Part shown: positions 25,754 through 35,674 of the stretch, piece after piece
Position numbering within the stretch: position 1 is the first letter of the stretch
Layout: each line of letters starts with the position of its first letter
From: MGBC163016 sp964462135
GTDB lineage: Bacteria > Actinomycetota > Coriobacteriia > Coriobacteriales > Eggerthellaceae
Assembly: GCA_964462135.1 (NCBI GenBank)
Contig: CAYWWK010000007.1
Location: 1-64,000 of the forward strand
DNA length: 64,000 nt
Direction: 5' to 3'
Program-made: the position numbers and the translations under genes
The notes under the pieces: model-generated
What the model saw: the letters and a program-made list of their open reading frames with translations, nothing else
Databases searched by the model: none
Told to the model about the DNA's origin: nothing

Positions 25754-27058
25754 ATGGAAGATCTGGCCAAGACGACAGACGTTTTCTCTGTCCTTGAGTC
25801 ACGAGGCGTCACTCGTCGCAGCTTCATGAAGTTCTGCGCCGGTGTCGCTGCAGCTGCCGGTTTGTCACAGCTGGCGGTTCCGCGTGTGGCTGAGGCTATC
25901 GAGAAATCTGTCATCGGTGCCACATCGGGAGATCTCTATCCTGTCATCTGGATGGAGGGCGGATCATGTACGGGATGCACGGAGTCGTTCGCCCAGATAG
26001 AGACGCCGGACGTGGCAACGATCGTTCTGGATGTGATTTCTCTGAACTACTCAGAGACGCTTTCAGCAGCGGCCGGTTGGTCGGTGGAGGAGGCTAAGGC
26101 CCAAACCATCGAAGCCGGCAATTACATCCTGATCTATGAGGGTGCAGTTCAGAAGGGATGGGGTGGCAATGCCCTGCGCGTGGCAGGGGAGATCGGCACC
26201 GAGGCGCTGGCACATGCGGCTGCAAGCGCAAATGCCGTTGTTGCCGTTGGCTCCTGCGCCGTCAATGGTGGCTGGTGTGCAGCCCATCCGAATCCGTCCA
26301 ATGCCATGGGCGTCCAACAATTCCTCAAGGAGGAAGGCATCGAGACTCCGGTCGTGAACATTCCGGGGTGTCCCGTCAATCCTGAATGGGTCATGTCCGT
26401 TCTGGTCGATGTGGTCATGCTGCAGGATCCAAGCCTGCTCAAGCTCAACGACTTCTCCATGCCAGCGGGACTCTTCAATCAGACCATCCATGACAACTGC
26501 GAGCGTCGTGGTCATTTCGAGAATGGCGAGTTCGTCTATGAATTCGGCAGCGAAGAAGAGGCGAAGGGCTATTGCCTCTATCCTCTTGGTTGCCGTGGTC
26601 CGCAGACCCATTCCGTCTGCGGCGTGACCCTTTGGAACGACCGTCGTTCCTGGTGCGTCCAGGCAGGCAGCCCCTGCATCGGCTGCTGCGAGGCGAATCC
26701 GAACAACCCGGGTGACAACTGGGTCGAGGTCAACACGCCGTTCTACAACCGCTTCCGCGATCTGCGCATCGGGGATCTGCACTTCCAGCCTGAACCGGTG
26801 GCATGGGCGGTTACCGGCATCTTGGCAGCAGCCCTTGTCATCCATGGCTTCGGCATGAAGAAGACGGGCCGCATGGATGGCGGTGCTGACTTCGAGCCGA
26901 TCCGCAAGTGGGACAAGGAACATCCCAACGAGTCCATTGGCGTGTATGCTGACCCCGAGCAGGGTGGACCGGTCCTTGATCCTGAAGTCTGCGAAGAGAA
27001 CACCCATCATGCAGCACCAGCTGCCGATGAGGTCGTTGCCGATTACGAGAAGGAATAG
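25754..27058 (+). CDS. hyaA: [NiFe] hydrogenase small subunit (Tat-exported)
   Basis: 434 aa. It carries the electron-transfer [Fe-S] clusters of an uptake hydrogenase. A twin-arginine signal 'TRRSFMKF' plus hydrophobic stretch (~22-48) exports the folded dimer. Cluster ligands are seen in 'GGSCTGCTES', 'GSCAVNGGWC', 'IPGCPVNPEW', 'YCLYPLGCRGPQ' and 'SPCIGCCE'. A C-terminal helix (~355-375) anchors it, followed by an acidic, His-containing tail of ~60 residues, longer than usual. I prefer ATG 25754 (GGAGGGGG site) over GTG 25748. The composition fits the group 1 membrane-bound type; a coriobacterial subgroup (1i) has been proposed, but assignment needs a tree. Confidence 0.94.
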   Translation: MEDLAKTTDVFSVLESRGVTRRSFMKFCAGVAAAAGLSQLAVPRVAEAIEKSVIGATSGDLYPVIWMEGGSCTGCTESFAQIETPDVATIVLDVISLNYSETLSAAAGWSVEEAKAQTIEAGNYILIYEGAVQKGWGGNALRVAGEIGTEALAHAAASANAVVAVGSCAVNGGWCAAHPNPSNAMGVQQFLKEEGIETPVVNIPGCPVNPEWVMSVLVDVVMLQDPSLLKLNDFSMPAGLFNQTIHDNCERRGHFENGEFVYEFGSEEEAKGYCLYPLGCRGPQTHSVCGVTLWNDRRSWCVQAGSPCIGCCEANPNNPGDNWVEVNTPFYNRFRDLRIGDLHFQPEPVAWAVTGILAAALVIHGFGMKKTGRMDGGADFEPIRKWDKEHPNESIGVYADPEQGGPVLDPEVCEENTHHAAPAADEVVADYEKE

Positions 27059-27073
27059 GGGGTGGGTAACTAG

Positions 27074-28747
27074 ATGACACGTTCAATCATCGATCCGATC
27101 ACACGAATCGAAGGCCATCTGCGCGTTGAGATGGAAGTCGAACAGGGAGTCGTGACCGACGCATGGGTTTCAGGCGGATGCTTCCGCGGCATGGAGCTTG
27201 TCGTGCAGAACCGCACTCCCCAAGATGCCGCTCAGATCGTGCAGCGCATTTGCGGTGTGTGCCCTGTCAGCCACAGCCATGCTTCCGCCATCGCTGCGGA
27301 GAAGTCCTATGGCATCACCATTTCCAACAATGCGCGCCTGGTGCGCAACCTCATCGAGGGTGCGCAGTTCCTGCATTCGCACATCCTGTGGTTCTACAAC
27401 CTGTGTGCTCTTGACTACGTGAATCCGCTGGATTCCCTGAAGGCCGACGTGGCTGATACCTATGAGCTTGCCAAGGCTGCAGGAACATCCATGAATACGG
27501 ACTTCTATGCCCTGAAGGAGAAGCTTGAGGCCTTCGCTGCCAACGGACAGCTTTCCATCTTCTCGGGGAGTTGGTTCGATTGCGACAACGGTGAAGGCTA
27601 CAAGCTGACCCCTGAGCTCAACCTGATCTGCACGGCCCATTATCTTGAGGCGTTGAAGATGCAGGCCAAGGCAAGCCAGGTCGCTGCTCTCATTGGTGGC
27701 AAGATGCCCCATGTCATGACCATCGTTCCCGGTGGGACGGCCTTCGTTCCCACGGAGAGCAAGCTTGACGAGTTGTGGTCGTTGGTGAATGAGATCTATG
27801 ACTGGGTCTCCACCACCATGATTCAGGACACGCTTGCATTGGCTCCGGCCTATACCGATGTCCTCAAGTTCGGCAAGGGCTGCGGGCGCTACATCGCCTG
27901 GGGCGTCTTCGAGGGACCCGGTTGGCCCTATGGCGGTGACTACACCGAGCAGATGATTCATCGCTATCTGCCCATGGGCGTTCTTGATGAAGAGCTCAAC
28001 GTGAGCAATGTCGAAGAGCCGCTCATCACCGAATACATGGGCCATTCCTGGTACAAGGGTGAGGGAACCTATGAGTCTCCCTACTTCGTGACGGAGCCCG
28101 ACTTCACTGAATATGACGTTGAGGACCGCTACACGTGGGTCAAGTGCCCCGCCTATGATGGCAAGCCCATGGAAGCCGGTGGCTTCGCACGCATCCTGGC
28201 AGCCTATCAGCGCAACGTTCCCTTCGTCGTGGAGCAGGTTGACGCCATGCTGGTTGCCCTGGGTGCTCGCCCCGGTCAACTTTCAGTGCTTCAGAACACC
28301 TTGGGCCGCACGGCGTCCCGTCAGATCGAGACGCTCTACATCGCGGGCCTCATGAAGGAATGGACGCTCGAGCTCATGGAGGCCATCGCCGGTGGCGATT
28401 CCGAGTACTTCAAGGAGCCTCTCACCACCACCGGTGAGGGCACGGGCTTCTGGGAGGCGCCACGTGGTGCTCTGTACCATTCCGAGAAGGTCACCAACAA
28501 CAACGTCGATGGCTATCAGATCATCATTCCCTCCACCTGGAACCTGGCTCCCATGAATGCCGAAGGCGTCCATGGCCCCATGGAGCAGGCGCTCATCGGA
28601 TGCCCTGTCCAGGATGTGGAGATGCCCATCAATGCGCTGCGTACGGTTCACTCCTTTGACCCCTGCACAGCCTGCGCGGTGCACATCACCGAACCGGCAA
28701 CGGGCAAGACGTTCAAGACGGTGACAAGCCCTTGGGGGGTGAAGTAG
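27074..28747 (+). CDS. hyaB: [NiFe] hydrogenase large subunit
   Basis: 557 aa. It holds the Ni-Fe active site oxidising H2. The N-terminal L1 motif 'RICGVCPVSH' and C-terminal L2 motif 'DPCTACAVH' supply the four Cys ligands. Twenty residues follow the L2 His, the peptide normally removed by a maturation endopeptidase; the protease gene is at 29936. 'DPITRIEGHLRVE' is a further family signature. It begins 15 bp after hyaA and is co-translocated on the small subunit's Tat signal. Length is normal. Confidence 0.95.
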   Translation: MTRSIIDPITRIEGHLRVEMEVEQGVVTDAWVSGGCFRGMELVVQNRTPQDAAQIVQRICGVCPVSHSHASAIAAEKSYGITISNNARLVRNLIEGAQFLHSHILWFYNLCALDYVNPLDSLKADVADTYELAKAAGTSMNTDFYALKEKLEAFAANGQLSIFSGSWFDCDNGEGYKLTPELNLICTAHYLEALKMQAKASQVAALIGGKMPHVMTIVPGGTAFVPTESKLDELWSLVNEIYDWVSTTMIQDTLALAPAYTDVLKFGKGCGRYIAWGVFEGPGWPYGGDYTEQMIHRYLPMGVLDEELNVSNVEEPLITEYMGHSWYKGEGTYESPYFVTEPDFTEYDVEDRYTWVKCPAYDGKPMEAGGFARILAAYQRNVPFVVEQVDAMLVALGARPGQLSVLQNTLGRTASRQIETLYIAGLMKEWTLELMEAIAGGDSEYFKEPLTTTGEGTGFWEAPRGALYHSEKVTNNNVDGYQIIIPSTWNLAPMNAEGVHGPMEQALIGCPVQDVEMPINALRTVHSFDPCTACAVHITEPATGKTFKTVTSPWGVK

Positions 28748-28748
28748 G

Positions 28749-29441
28749 ATGGCACATCTCGCACATTATCGCGAAGCGCACCCGATGGTATTCGTGGTGA
28801 CGCACTGGATCAACCTCATCGCCATGGTTTGGCTGATCTTCTCCGGCTTCATCATCCACTATCCGTTCATTCCGGGGATCATGGGAATCTGCCGTGGCTC
28901 CCATGTCCTGTTCGGCTTCATCCTGCTGATCAACATGATCTTCCGCGTGATCGCTGCCTTCTTCGTGAAGACCTCTCCCACGGGAGGCACGCGCAAGCAG
29001 GATACCGACTACAAATCCTGGCTGCCTCAGAAGGACAATCGCCATCAGGCGCTTGAATGGGTGAAGTACTACCTGTTCCTGAAGAAGGATCATCCACTGG
29101 GTGCCAAGCTGGGCGTTCCGCAGAAGCTTTCCTATCTGCTGATCCCCATCCTCATCTTCGTGATGTGGTGGACCGGCATGTGCATCTGGGCACCCGTGAT
29201 GGATATGGGCCCGTTCGCGGCAACGGTGAACTTCGTCGGTGGCGCCATGAGCATGCGCATCATCCATTACTATCTGATGTTCGTGTTCATCTGCTTCATG
29301 TTCATCCATATCTATCTTGCGAATGTGGAGAGCTTCGCACCCACCAAGCTCATGTTCATCCGCAAGGAGCATGGCGGACTGGTCTACGATCCTGAGCTTC
29401 ACAACATCGTTGGCGAGGATATGGATCCGCACAAGGATTAG
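28749..29441 (+). CDS. hyaC: Hydrogenase cytochrome b subunit
   Basis: 230 aa, with four transmembrane helices. Heme-ligand histidines lie in 'VTHWINLIAM', 'RGSHVLFGF', 'RIIHYYLMF' and 'IHIYLANVES', the pattern of Ni/Fe-hydrogenase b-type cytochromes that pass electrons from the small subunit to the quinone pool. One base separates the hyaB stop from its ATG, with ribosome site GGGGGTGAAG at the end of hyaB. A terminator follows at 29471-29500. A loop of ~50 residues between helices 2 and 3 is longer than in E. coli HyaC. Confidence 0.92.
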   Translation: MAHLAHYREAHPMVFVVTHWINLIAMVWLIFSGFIIHYPFIPGIMGICRGSHVLFGFILLINMIFRVIAAFFVKTSPTGGTRKQDTDYKSWLPQKDNRHQALEWVKYYLFLKKDHPLGAKLGVPQKLSYLLIPILIFVMWWTGMCIWAPVMDMGPFAATVNFVGGAMSMRIIHYYLMFVFICFMFIHIYLANVESFAPTKLMFIRKEHGGLVYDPELHNIVGEDMDPHKD

Positions 29442-29470
29442 CATCCGTGCGACAGAGCGAATCCTCTGAA

Positions 29471-29500
29471 AGCAGCAGTCCTTCCGGGCTGCTGCTTTTT
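29471..29500 (+). terminator. Rho-independent terminator after hyaC
   Basis: Stem AGCAGCAG/CTGCTGCT with a 10-base loop, followed by TTTTTCTT. It lies 29 bp after the hyaC stop and should end or attenuate the structural hydrogenase operon before the accessory genes. Confidence 0.85.
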
Positions 29501-29523
29501 CTTCGTGTAGAATCGAGCAGACA

Positions 29524-29949
29524 ATGAAACTCACTGATGAACAGATACAGCGCGAAGATGCCTTCCTGAAGGGTCTTCCCCGCATCAATTGGGGGGCGCT
29601 TCTCATGCCGCCTATCTGGGGACCGGCTCATGGCTTCTGGGTGACGGTGCTCTACTACCCTGCATGGCTCGTTGCTGACAATGTGTTCTATGGCGCTTTC
29701 CAGGAGCAGACCGTCCTTTCCTTCGTGATAGCCGCGCTCACCTTCGTCCTGCTTTTAGGGATAACCATCGCCTTCGCCATCGTCGCACAGCCCATCGCGG
29801 CCCATCGAGCAGAGGACAGAGGCATCAGTCGCGCTGATTACCTCAAGCGCCAGAGAATCTGGGCCATCGCCAGTGCACTCATCGGATTGGTCATGATCGG
29901 TCTCGCCACCTATTACAACCTTGAGGTCCGTCCCCATGTCGCATCCTGA
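29524..29949 (+). CDS. Small membrane protein in hydrogenase locus, unknown function
   Basis: 141 aa. A short soluble N-terminus containing 'GLPRINWGALLMPPIWGPAHGFW' and three hydrophobic segments (~33-55, 64-90, 112-132) are visible, with a conserved-looking Pro/Trp patch before the first helix. I do not recognise the family. Its 3' end overlaps the maturation protease gene by 14 bp, which ties it to hydrogenase assembly or membrane anchoring by context only. Start ATG 29524 follows the terminator by 23 bp; no strong ribosome site is seen, so expression may depend on readthrough. Confidence 0.7.
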   Translation: MKLTDEQIQREDAFLKGLPRINWGALLMPPIWGPAHGFWVTVLYYPAWLVADNVFYGAFQEQTVLSFVIAALTFVLLLGITIAFAIVAQPIAAHRAEDRGISRADYLKRQRIWAIASALIGLVMIGLATYYNLEVRPHVAS

Positions 29950-30532
29950 TCAGCTGATGAATGAGCCACCAGAGAAGGTCGCCGTCTTCTGCGTGGGCAA
30001 TATGCTCATGATGGATGATGGTGTGGGTCCTGCCGTCTTCGAAGAGCTTTCCACGTCCTACTCCCTTCCACCTGAGATCGATCTGATCGACGTTGGCTGC
30101 ATGAGCCTGAATATGGTGGAAATGGTTGACGAGGCTGACTATCTGGTCACGGTGGACGCAGTGGATGGCACCGAAGAGCCTGCGGGCACCATCTTCGAGT
30201 TCGCGCCCGAGGACATGGCCCGTCATACCGGCGCCATGGCATCACTGCATGATCTGAAATTGATCGACCTCTTTGATGCTGCTGGACTGTTGGGCTACGA
30301 GGCTGAGGGCAAGTGCTTCGGCATGCAGGTGCTGAACCGCTCTCCTGAGACGGTGACGGTAGGATTGAGCAAGCCAGTCTTTGATGCGCTGCCCCGCCTC
30401 GTCGATGCCGTTCTCGCCGATCTGACATTGCGCGGCCATGTCATAATCCATGAAGCAACAGGGCAGACGGTGACATGGGGCTGGCATCATCCGATGCATG
30501 GACAGGATGAGTCTTCGCATACAATAGAATGA
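29936..30532 (+). CDS. hyaD: Hydrogenase maturation endopeptidase (HyaD/HybD family)
   Basis: 198 aa, peptidase family M52. 'VGNMLMMDDGVGP' near the N-terminus carries the first nickel-sensing acidic residue, 'VTVDAVDG' the second, and 'MASLHDLKLID' the His. It should clip the 20-residue C-terminal tail of HyaB after nickel insertion. Start ATG 29936 has a GAGG site inside the previous gene; ATG 29957 is an alternative. A C-terminal extension with 'WGWHHPMHG' is not typical of the family. Confidence 0.88.
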   Translation: MSHPDQLMNEPPEKVAVFCVGNMLMMDDGVGPAVFEELSTSYSLPPEIDLIDVGCMSLNMVEMVDEADYLVTVDAVDGTEEPAGTIFEFAPEDMARHTGAMASLHDLKLIDLFDAAGLLGYEAEGKCFGMQVLNRSPETVTVGLSKPVFDALPRLVDAVLADLTLRGHVIIHEATGQTVTWGWHHPMHGQDESSHTIE

Positions 30533-30585
30533 ATGCAATCGTGCGTGTGTGTAGGTTTGCTTGAGACACAGTTGAGGTGCCTTTC

Positions 30586-33500
30586 ATGCTCATTGAACCC
30601 ATAGAGAAGGCCTTGGCGCATTCAGGCTGCCTTGATGGCTTCTGGGGAAAGCTTGATGCGGGAGAGGATGCGACGCTGGGGGTTGCCGCATCGGCCCGTC
30701 CTCTTTTGGTGGCTGCCCGCTTCTTCCATAAGCCGCAGCCAACCTTGGTGATCATCTCGGGTGAAGAGGCCGCCTGTTCTTTTTCGCGAAACCTCACGGC
30801 CTACGTGGGCGATGGGAATGTGATGCATTTCCCAGAGCGGAACGATGTTCCTGGAACCGCCAAGTCCTTTTCCCCTCGAACTGTCGCAAAGCGCATGGAG
30901 GCGCTTTATGCTCTTGCAAGTGGGAAGAACGTCATCGTCGTGGCAAGTGCACAGGCGCTTATCCGCACATTGCCACCCCCCAGCGCCCATGCAGAGCGTC
31001 CGCTGACCCTCAAGCAAGGCGATGACCTGTCGCAGGTGGCAGGGGGCAAGATGGAAGACCTTGCCGGTTTCAGGTGTCGGCTCGAGGATATGGGATATGA
31101 GAACACCGGAGAGCTGGATGGGCCTGGGACCTTCGCATCCCATGGGGGAACCGTCGATGTCTTCGTTGCCAACATGGACTATCCCGTCCGCATCGATTTC
31201 TTCGGTGATGAGGTGGAGGAGATGCGACGCATCGTTCCTGCTACCGGACAGACCATTTCAGCGCTTGAGCGCATTGACATCTATCCCATCGTCGACGCTT
31301 CTCTGGGCGGAAGTGCGCTGCGAGAGGCACGGAGCACCTTGGAGAGGCTCTCCCGTACCAACAAGGCGGCCCGTGAGCTGCTCGGGAAGCTTGATGAGGG
31401 CTTGCATCCTGGCGAGGCAGCGGCCCTGCTTCCCTTTGCCTATCCAAAGCTGGCCACCATCGGTGAATATGCTGGGCCCGGTTCTTTGTGCACACTGATA
31501 GAGCCCCGCTCCCTGATGGACAACATGATGGGTGCCGCAGCCCAAGCAAAAGAGGCGCTTGCATCCTCGCCCTTTCCCGTTCACGGTCTCTGCGAGGAGC
31601 CGAACGCCGTCACGTTTGGAGGCGGCGTGCGGGCAACGTACCTTTCCATCATGCAAGTGGGGTCTGCGGCCGACGATGATCTCCCGGTGAAGCGCACCGA
31701 TGTGGCAGGCGTTCCAGAGCGGCTTTTCGGTAAACTGCGCAATTGGGTGGAGGGAGGCTATCTCAGCATCCTGAGCATTCCGGAGGGGCGTGTTCGAGAT
31801 GCGCTCAAGCTTGATATGGTTGATTTCGGTTTGCCTATTCGGGACGTGGCGGATGAGGATGGAGCATCCTCATCCTCGCTTCAGCGAGGAGCAGTGAACA
31901 TCGTCGAAGAGGATGTTCCGCTCGGGCTCGTCATTCCCAAGGCGAAGCTGGCCCTTGTCTCCATCAATGACACGAAGCGCATGAATGCCGACAGTGCACA
32001 GAGGCGTCAGGTCGATATCACCGAGATCACCTTTCCCTATGAACCGGGAGATTACGTGGTCCATTCCACCTATGGGATAGCCCTGTTCAAGGATATCGTC
32101 CTGCGCGAGATAGATGGGGTCGAGCGGGACTATATCGAATTGGACTACGCTGAGGGCGACAAGCTGTTCCTGCCGATAGACCAGTTCGACAAAGTGACGC
32201 GCTACGTGGGTCCTGAGGGTGTGAAACCCAAGATCACGCGACTTGACAGCACGGATTGGTCGCGTGCCATGACGCGGGCGCGCAAGGCCACACGCAAGCT
32301 CGCCTTCGATTTGGTTGATGTCTACGCGAGACGCGCGGCTGCCGAAGGTCACAGCTTCTCAGTGGATACTCCCTGGATGCAGCAGATGGAAGAGAGCTTC
32401 CCCTATCAGGAGACTCCCGATCAGCTGCGAGCCATTCACGATGTCTTCCGCGATATGCGCTCGAAAAGACCCATGGACAGGCTCATCTGCGGAGATGTGG
32501 GTTTCGGCAAGACGGAGGTTGCCATTCGCGCCGCTTTCGCCGCCGCGCAGGACGGCCGTCAAGTCATGGTGCTCTGTCCCACGACCATCCTCGCCCAGCA
32601 GCACTACACCAGCTTCAAGGAGCGGATGGAGCCGTTTGGCATGCGCGTGGACGTGCTCTCGCGCTTTCGTACCACCGCTCAGCAGAAGGAGAGCCTTGAG
32701 GGCTTTGCATCAGGTGCCGTCAACGTCCTGGTGGGGACGCATCGGCTGCTTTCTCGTGACGTCAATCCCCATGAACTGGGTCTGGTCATCATTGACGAGG
32801 AACAGCGTTTCGGGGTGGGTCACAAGGAGCAGTTCAAGAACCTGCGCGAATCCGTTGACGTGCTCACGCTTTCGGCAACGCCCATCCCTCGCACTATGCA
32901 GATGGCAACCTCGGGTGTCAGGGACATGAGCCTCATCATGACGCCGCCGGATGACCGTCTGCCAGTGAAGGTCCATGTGGGGGAATGGGATCCGGATGTC
33001 GTTTCGACCGCCATTCGCTATGAACTTGCCCGGCATGGGCAGGTCTACTATGTCAGCAATCGGGTACGCACCATCGATGATGCCCTTGAGCGGGTAAGCG
33101 CGGCGGCTCCCGAAGCACGCGTGGGGGTTGCGCATGGGAAGATGACCAAAGACGAGCTTGAGCGCGTCATGGAGGATTTCGCGGCGGGGGAATTGGATGT
33201 GCTGGTAGCCACCACCATCATTGAAAGCGGCATTGACAATCCCCACACGAACACGCTCATCATCGAGGATGCCCAGCGGTTGGGCCTGTCCCAGATGTAC
33301 CAGCTGAAGGGGCGGGTTGGCAGGTCGGCTACCCAGGCCTATGCCTACTTCATGTTTCCCGATGACGCCTACCTGTCCGAGGATGCCCATGCCAGGCTCC
33401 TTGCATTGGCTGACAACCAGGACCTGGGAAGCGGGATGCGCATCGCCTTGAAGGACCTTGAGATACGCGGCGCCGGGGACATCCTTGGCGCTGAGCAATC

Positions 33501-34068
33501 AGGCAACATGAGCGCGGTCGGCTTCGATTTGTTCTCCCAGATGCTCAATCGCGCCGTGATGGAAGCACGGACATCTCCTGGTGGGGAGGTGCCTGCTGAG
33601 CGGGACATGTCGGACATCACGGTGAACATCCCCGGCCATACGTACTTCTCGGCGGACTACATTCCTGACATTCCCGAACGTGTGCTGTGGTATCGCAAGG
33701 TTGCAAGCGCGTATACCGTGGAAGAGGTGGACGAGCTTGAGGCTCGTCTTCTCGAAGGGAGGCCGGACATGCCTGAAGAGGCCAAGAGCCTCTTCGAGAA
33801 AGCACGTCTGCGTGCCTATGTGGCACATCGTGGCATCACGAACGTCTCAGTGAGCGCTGGCAAGCTCAACGTCGAGGATGCTGTGCTCGACAGAGAGCAG
33901 CGCATTCGCCTCAAGCGCACAGGAGGCAGGTACCTGCCTGAGAAGCGGAAGACCATCGTATCGTTATCGAAGCTACCCGGTGCTGATGATGAGCAGGAGG
34001 ATATGGCCTCGGTTGTTCTAAGATATCTCAAAGGCATTCTGGAAGGAGAAGCAGAAGATGACCAATGA
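30586..34068 (+). CDS. mfd: Transcription-repair coupling factor Mfd
   Basis: 1160 aa from ATG 30586 (TTGAGG site). It removes RNA polymerase stalled at lesions and recruits UvrA. Domains in order: UvrB-like N-terminus (~1-340), RNA polymerase-interacting CarD-like domain (~475-545, 'PGDYVVHSTYGIALF'), translocase motor with Walker A 'GDVGFGKTEVA' and 'IIDEEQRFGVGH', RecG-like helicase half ('GRVGRSATQAYAYF'), and a C-terminal TRCF domain. Complete length. It overlaps gltX by 11 bp. Confidence 0.97.
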   Translation: MLIEPIEKALAHSGCLDGFWGKLDAGEDATLGVAASARPLLVAARFFHKPQPTLVIISGEEAACSFSRNLTAYVGDGNVMHFPERNDVPGTAKSFSPRTVAKRMEALYALASGKNVIVVASAQALIRTLPPPSAHAERPLTLKQGDDLSQVAGGKMEDLAGFRCRLEDMGYENTGELDGPGTFASHGGTVDVFVANMDYPVRIDFFGDEVEEMRRIVPATGQTISALERIDIYPIVDASLGGSALREARSTLERLSRTNKAARELLGKLDEGLHPGEAAALLPFAYPKLATIGEYAGPGSLCTLIEPRSLMDNMMGAAAQAKEALASSPFPVHGLCEEPNAVTFGGGVRATYLSIMQVGSAADDDLPVKRTDVAGVPERLFGKLRNWVEGGYLSILSIPEGRVRDALKLDMVDFGLPIRDVADEDGASSSSLQRGAVNIVEEDVPLGLVIPKAKLALVSINDTKRMNADSAQRRQVDITEITFPYEPGDYVVHSTYGIALFKDIVLREIDGVERDYIELDYAEGDKLFLPIDQFDKVTRYVGPEGVKPKITRLDSTDWSRAMTRARKATRKLAFDLVDVYARRAAAEGHSFSVDTPWMQQMEESFPYQETPDQLRAIHDVFRDMRSKRPMDRLICGDVGFGKTEVAIRAAFAAAQDGRQVMVLCPTTILAQQHYTSFKERMEPFGMRVDVLSRFRTTAQQKESLEGFASGAVNVLVGTHRLLSRDVNPHELGLVIIDEEQRFGVGHKEQFKNLRESVDVLTLSATPIPRTMQMATSGVRDMSLIMTPPDDRLPVKVHVGEWDPDVVSTAIRYELARHGQVYYVSNRVRTIDDALERVSAAAPEARVGVAHGKMTKDELERVMEDFAAGELDVLVATTIIESGIDNPHTNTLIIEDAQRLGLSQMYQLKGRVGRSATQAYAYFMFPDDAYLSEDAHARLLALADNQDLGSGMRIALKDLEIRGAGDILGAEQSGNMSAVGFDLFSQMLNRAVMEARTSPGGEVPAERDMSDITVNIPGHTYFSADYIPDIPERVLWYRKVASAYTVEEVDELEARLLEGRPDMPEEAKSLFEKARLRAYVAHRGITNVSVSAGKLNVEDAVLDREQRIRLKRTGGRYLPEKRKTIVSLSKLPGADDEQEDMASVVLRYLKGILEGEAEDDQ

Positions 34069-35674
34069 TGCCACGAACGTTCGCGTGAGATTCGCGCCTT
34101 CACCAACGGGCATGCTTCATTTGGGCGGCGCACGAACCGCCATCTACAACTGGGCATTCGCACGCGCGCAGGGAGGGGATTTCATCCTGCGTATCGAGGA
34201 CACCGACCCTGAGCGCTCCACTGAAGAGAACACGCAGATCATCTTGCGTGCGATGCGCTGGCTGGGGCTTGATTGGGATGAGGGTCCTGAGGTCGGTGGT
34301 GCGGTAGGTCCCTACTTCCAGACCGAGCGCATGGACACCTACGATGCGGCGCTTGAGCGCTTGAAGGAAGCGAAGGCGGTGTATCCGTGCTTCTGCACCA
34401 AGGAGCGGCTTGATGAATGCCGGAGGGAAGCGGAGCAGACGGAAGGTGGCTATGCGGGTTATGACGGTCACTGCCGAGACATCCCCGCCGAACAGGCGGC
34501 TGCGCGCATCGCGGCGGGTGAGCCGCATGTCTGGCGCCTTCGGGTGCCTGAAGGCCATGGCCCCATCACGTTCCAGGATGCAGTCTATGGAGAGATGTCC
34601 TTCCCAGCGGATGTGATGGATGATCTCATCCTGGTGCGTTCGGACGGTTCTCCCACCTACAATTTCGCCGTGGTCTGCGATGATGCCAATATGGGCATCA
34701 CGCATGTCATCAGGGGCGACGACCATCTTTCCAACACGCCGCGCCAGATCCTGATCTATGAGGCGCTCGGCTTCACCGTGCCCACCTTCGCTCACCTGCC
34801 CATGATACTTGGCAAGGATGGCAAGAAGCTCTCAAAGCGTCATGGGGCGACGAATGTGGAGGATTATCGTGACCGTGGGTTCGCACCTGATGCCATGGTC
34901 AACTACCTCGCGTTGCTCGGATGGTCTTTGGATGGGGAGACCACGGTCATCCCACGCGAGGTCCTTGCCCGTGAATTCTCGCTGGACCGCATCTCCAAGA
35001 AGGATGCCGTCTTCGATGAGGAGAAGCTCACCTGGCTTGACGGCGTGTATATCCGCGAGATGACGCCCTCACAATGGATATCAGTTGCCGCCTCATGGCT
35101 TGCCTATGCGCACTGGCTGGGTGCGCATGTGTCGGAAGGCGTCCATGTCTGCGCGAGCCTTGACAAGAGTCAAGCGAAGGAGCGCTTGGAAGGCATGAAG
35201 GCTCCTTGGAACGATGTTCCTCCTGAGCTTTGGCAGGGTTACGTGGCGCAGGTGTCCGATGAGCAGGCGTGGTACGAGAAGCTCTACCCGCTCATCATCG
35301 AACGGCAGACCACCTTCAATGAGCTGCCTGACAAGTTGGCCTATCTCTTCTGGGGCAGAAACGTCGCGTTGGATGAGAAGAGCGTGGCGAAGGTCCTCAA
35401 GAAGGAAGGCTCACGCGCAGATGAGGCGCTGGCGATATGCAGAGAGGTTCTCGCTGACGAGTCGATTCCCTGGGTGGCCGAGCCTCTGCAGGAGGGTTGC
35501 CGAGAGAAGGGGGAGGCGGCTGGCCTCAAGCCGAAGCTCCTCTTCCAACCGCTTCGCGTGGCCGTATGCGGCAACATGGTGTCTCCGCCGCTGTTCGAGT
35601 CCATCGAGCTCCTTTCGCGCGAAGACGTCCTCGCGCGCATCGACGCGACGGTGGAAGAGGTCTTTCAGGCCTGA
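34058..35674 (+). CDS. gltX: Glutamyl-tRNA synthetase
   Basis: 538 aa, class I aminoacyl-tRNA synthetase charging tRNA-Glu (and possibly tRNA-Gln where the transamidation route is used). The HIGH-equivalent is 'PSPTGMLHLGGAR' and the KMSKS-equivalent 'KKLSKRHG'; 'RIEDTDPERS' is also characteristic. Length is slightly above the usual ~480-500 aa because of the C-terminal anticodon-binding part. The start overlaps mfd by 11 bp and the 3' end overlaps the convergent DUF1461 gene by 10 bp. Confidence 0.96.
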   Translation: MTNDATNVRVRFAPSPTGMLHLGGARTAIYNWAFARAQGGDFILRIEDTDPERSTEENTQIILRAMRWLGLDWDEGPEVGGAVGPYFQTERMDTYDAALERLKEAKAVYPCFCTKERLDECRREAEQTEGGYAGYDGHCRDIPAEQAAARIAAGEPHVWRLRVPEGHGPITFQDAVYGEMSFPADVMDDLILVRSDGSPTYNFAVVCDDANMGITHVIRGDDHLSNTPRQILIYEALGFTVPTFAHLPMILGKDGKKLSKRHGATNVEDYRDRGFAPDAMVNYLALLGWSLDGETTVIPREVLAREFSLDRISKKDAVFDEEKLTWLDGVYIREMTPSQWISVAASWLAYAHWLGAHVSEGVHVCASLDKSQAKERLEGMKAPWNDVPPELWQGYVAQVSDEQAWYEKLYPLIIERQTTFNELPDKLAYLFWGRNVALDEKSVAKVLKKEGSRADEALAICREVLADESIPWVAEPLQEGCREKGEAAGLKPKLLFQPLRVAVCGNMVSPPLFESIELLSREDVLARIDATVEEVFQA

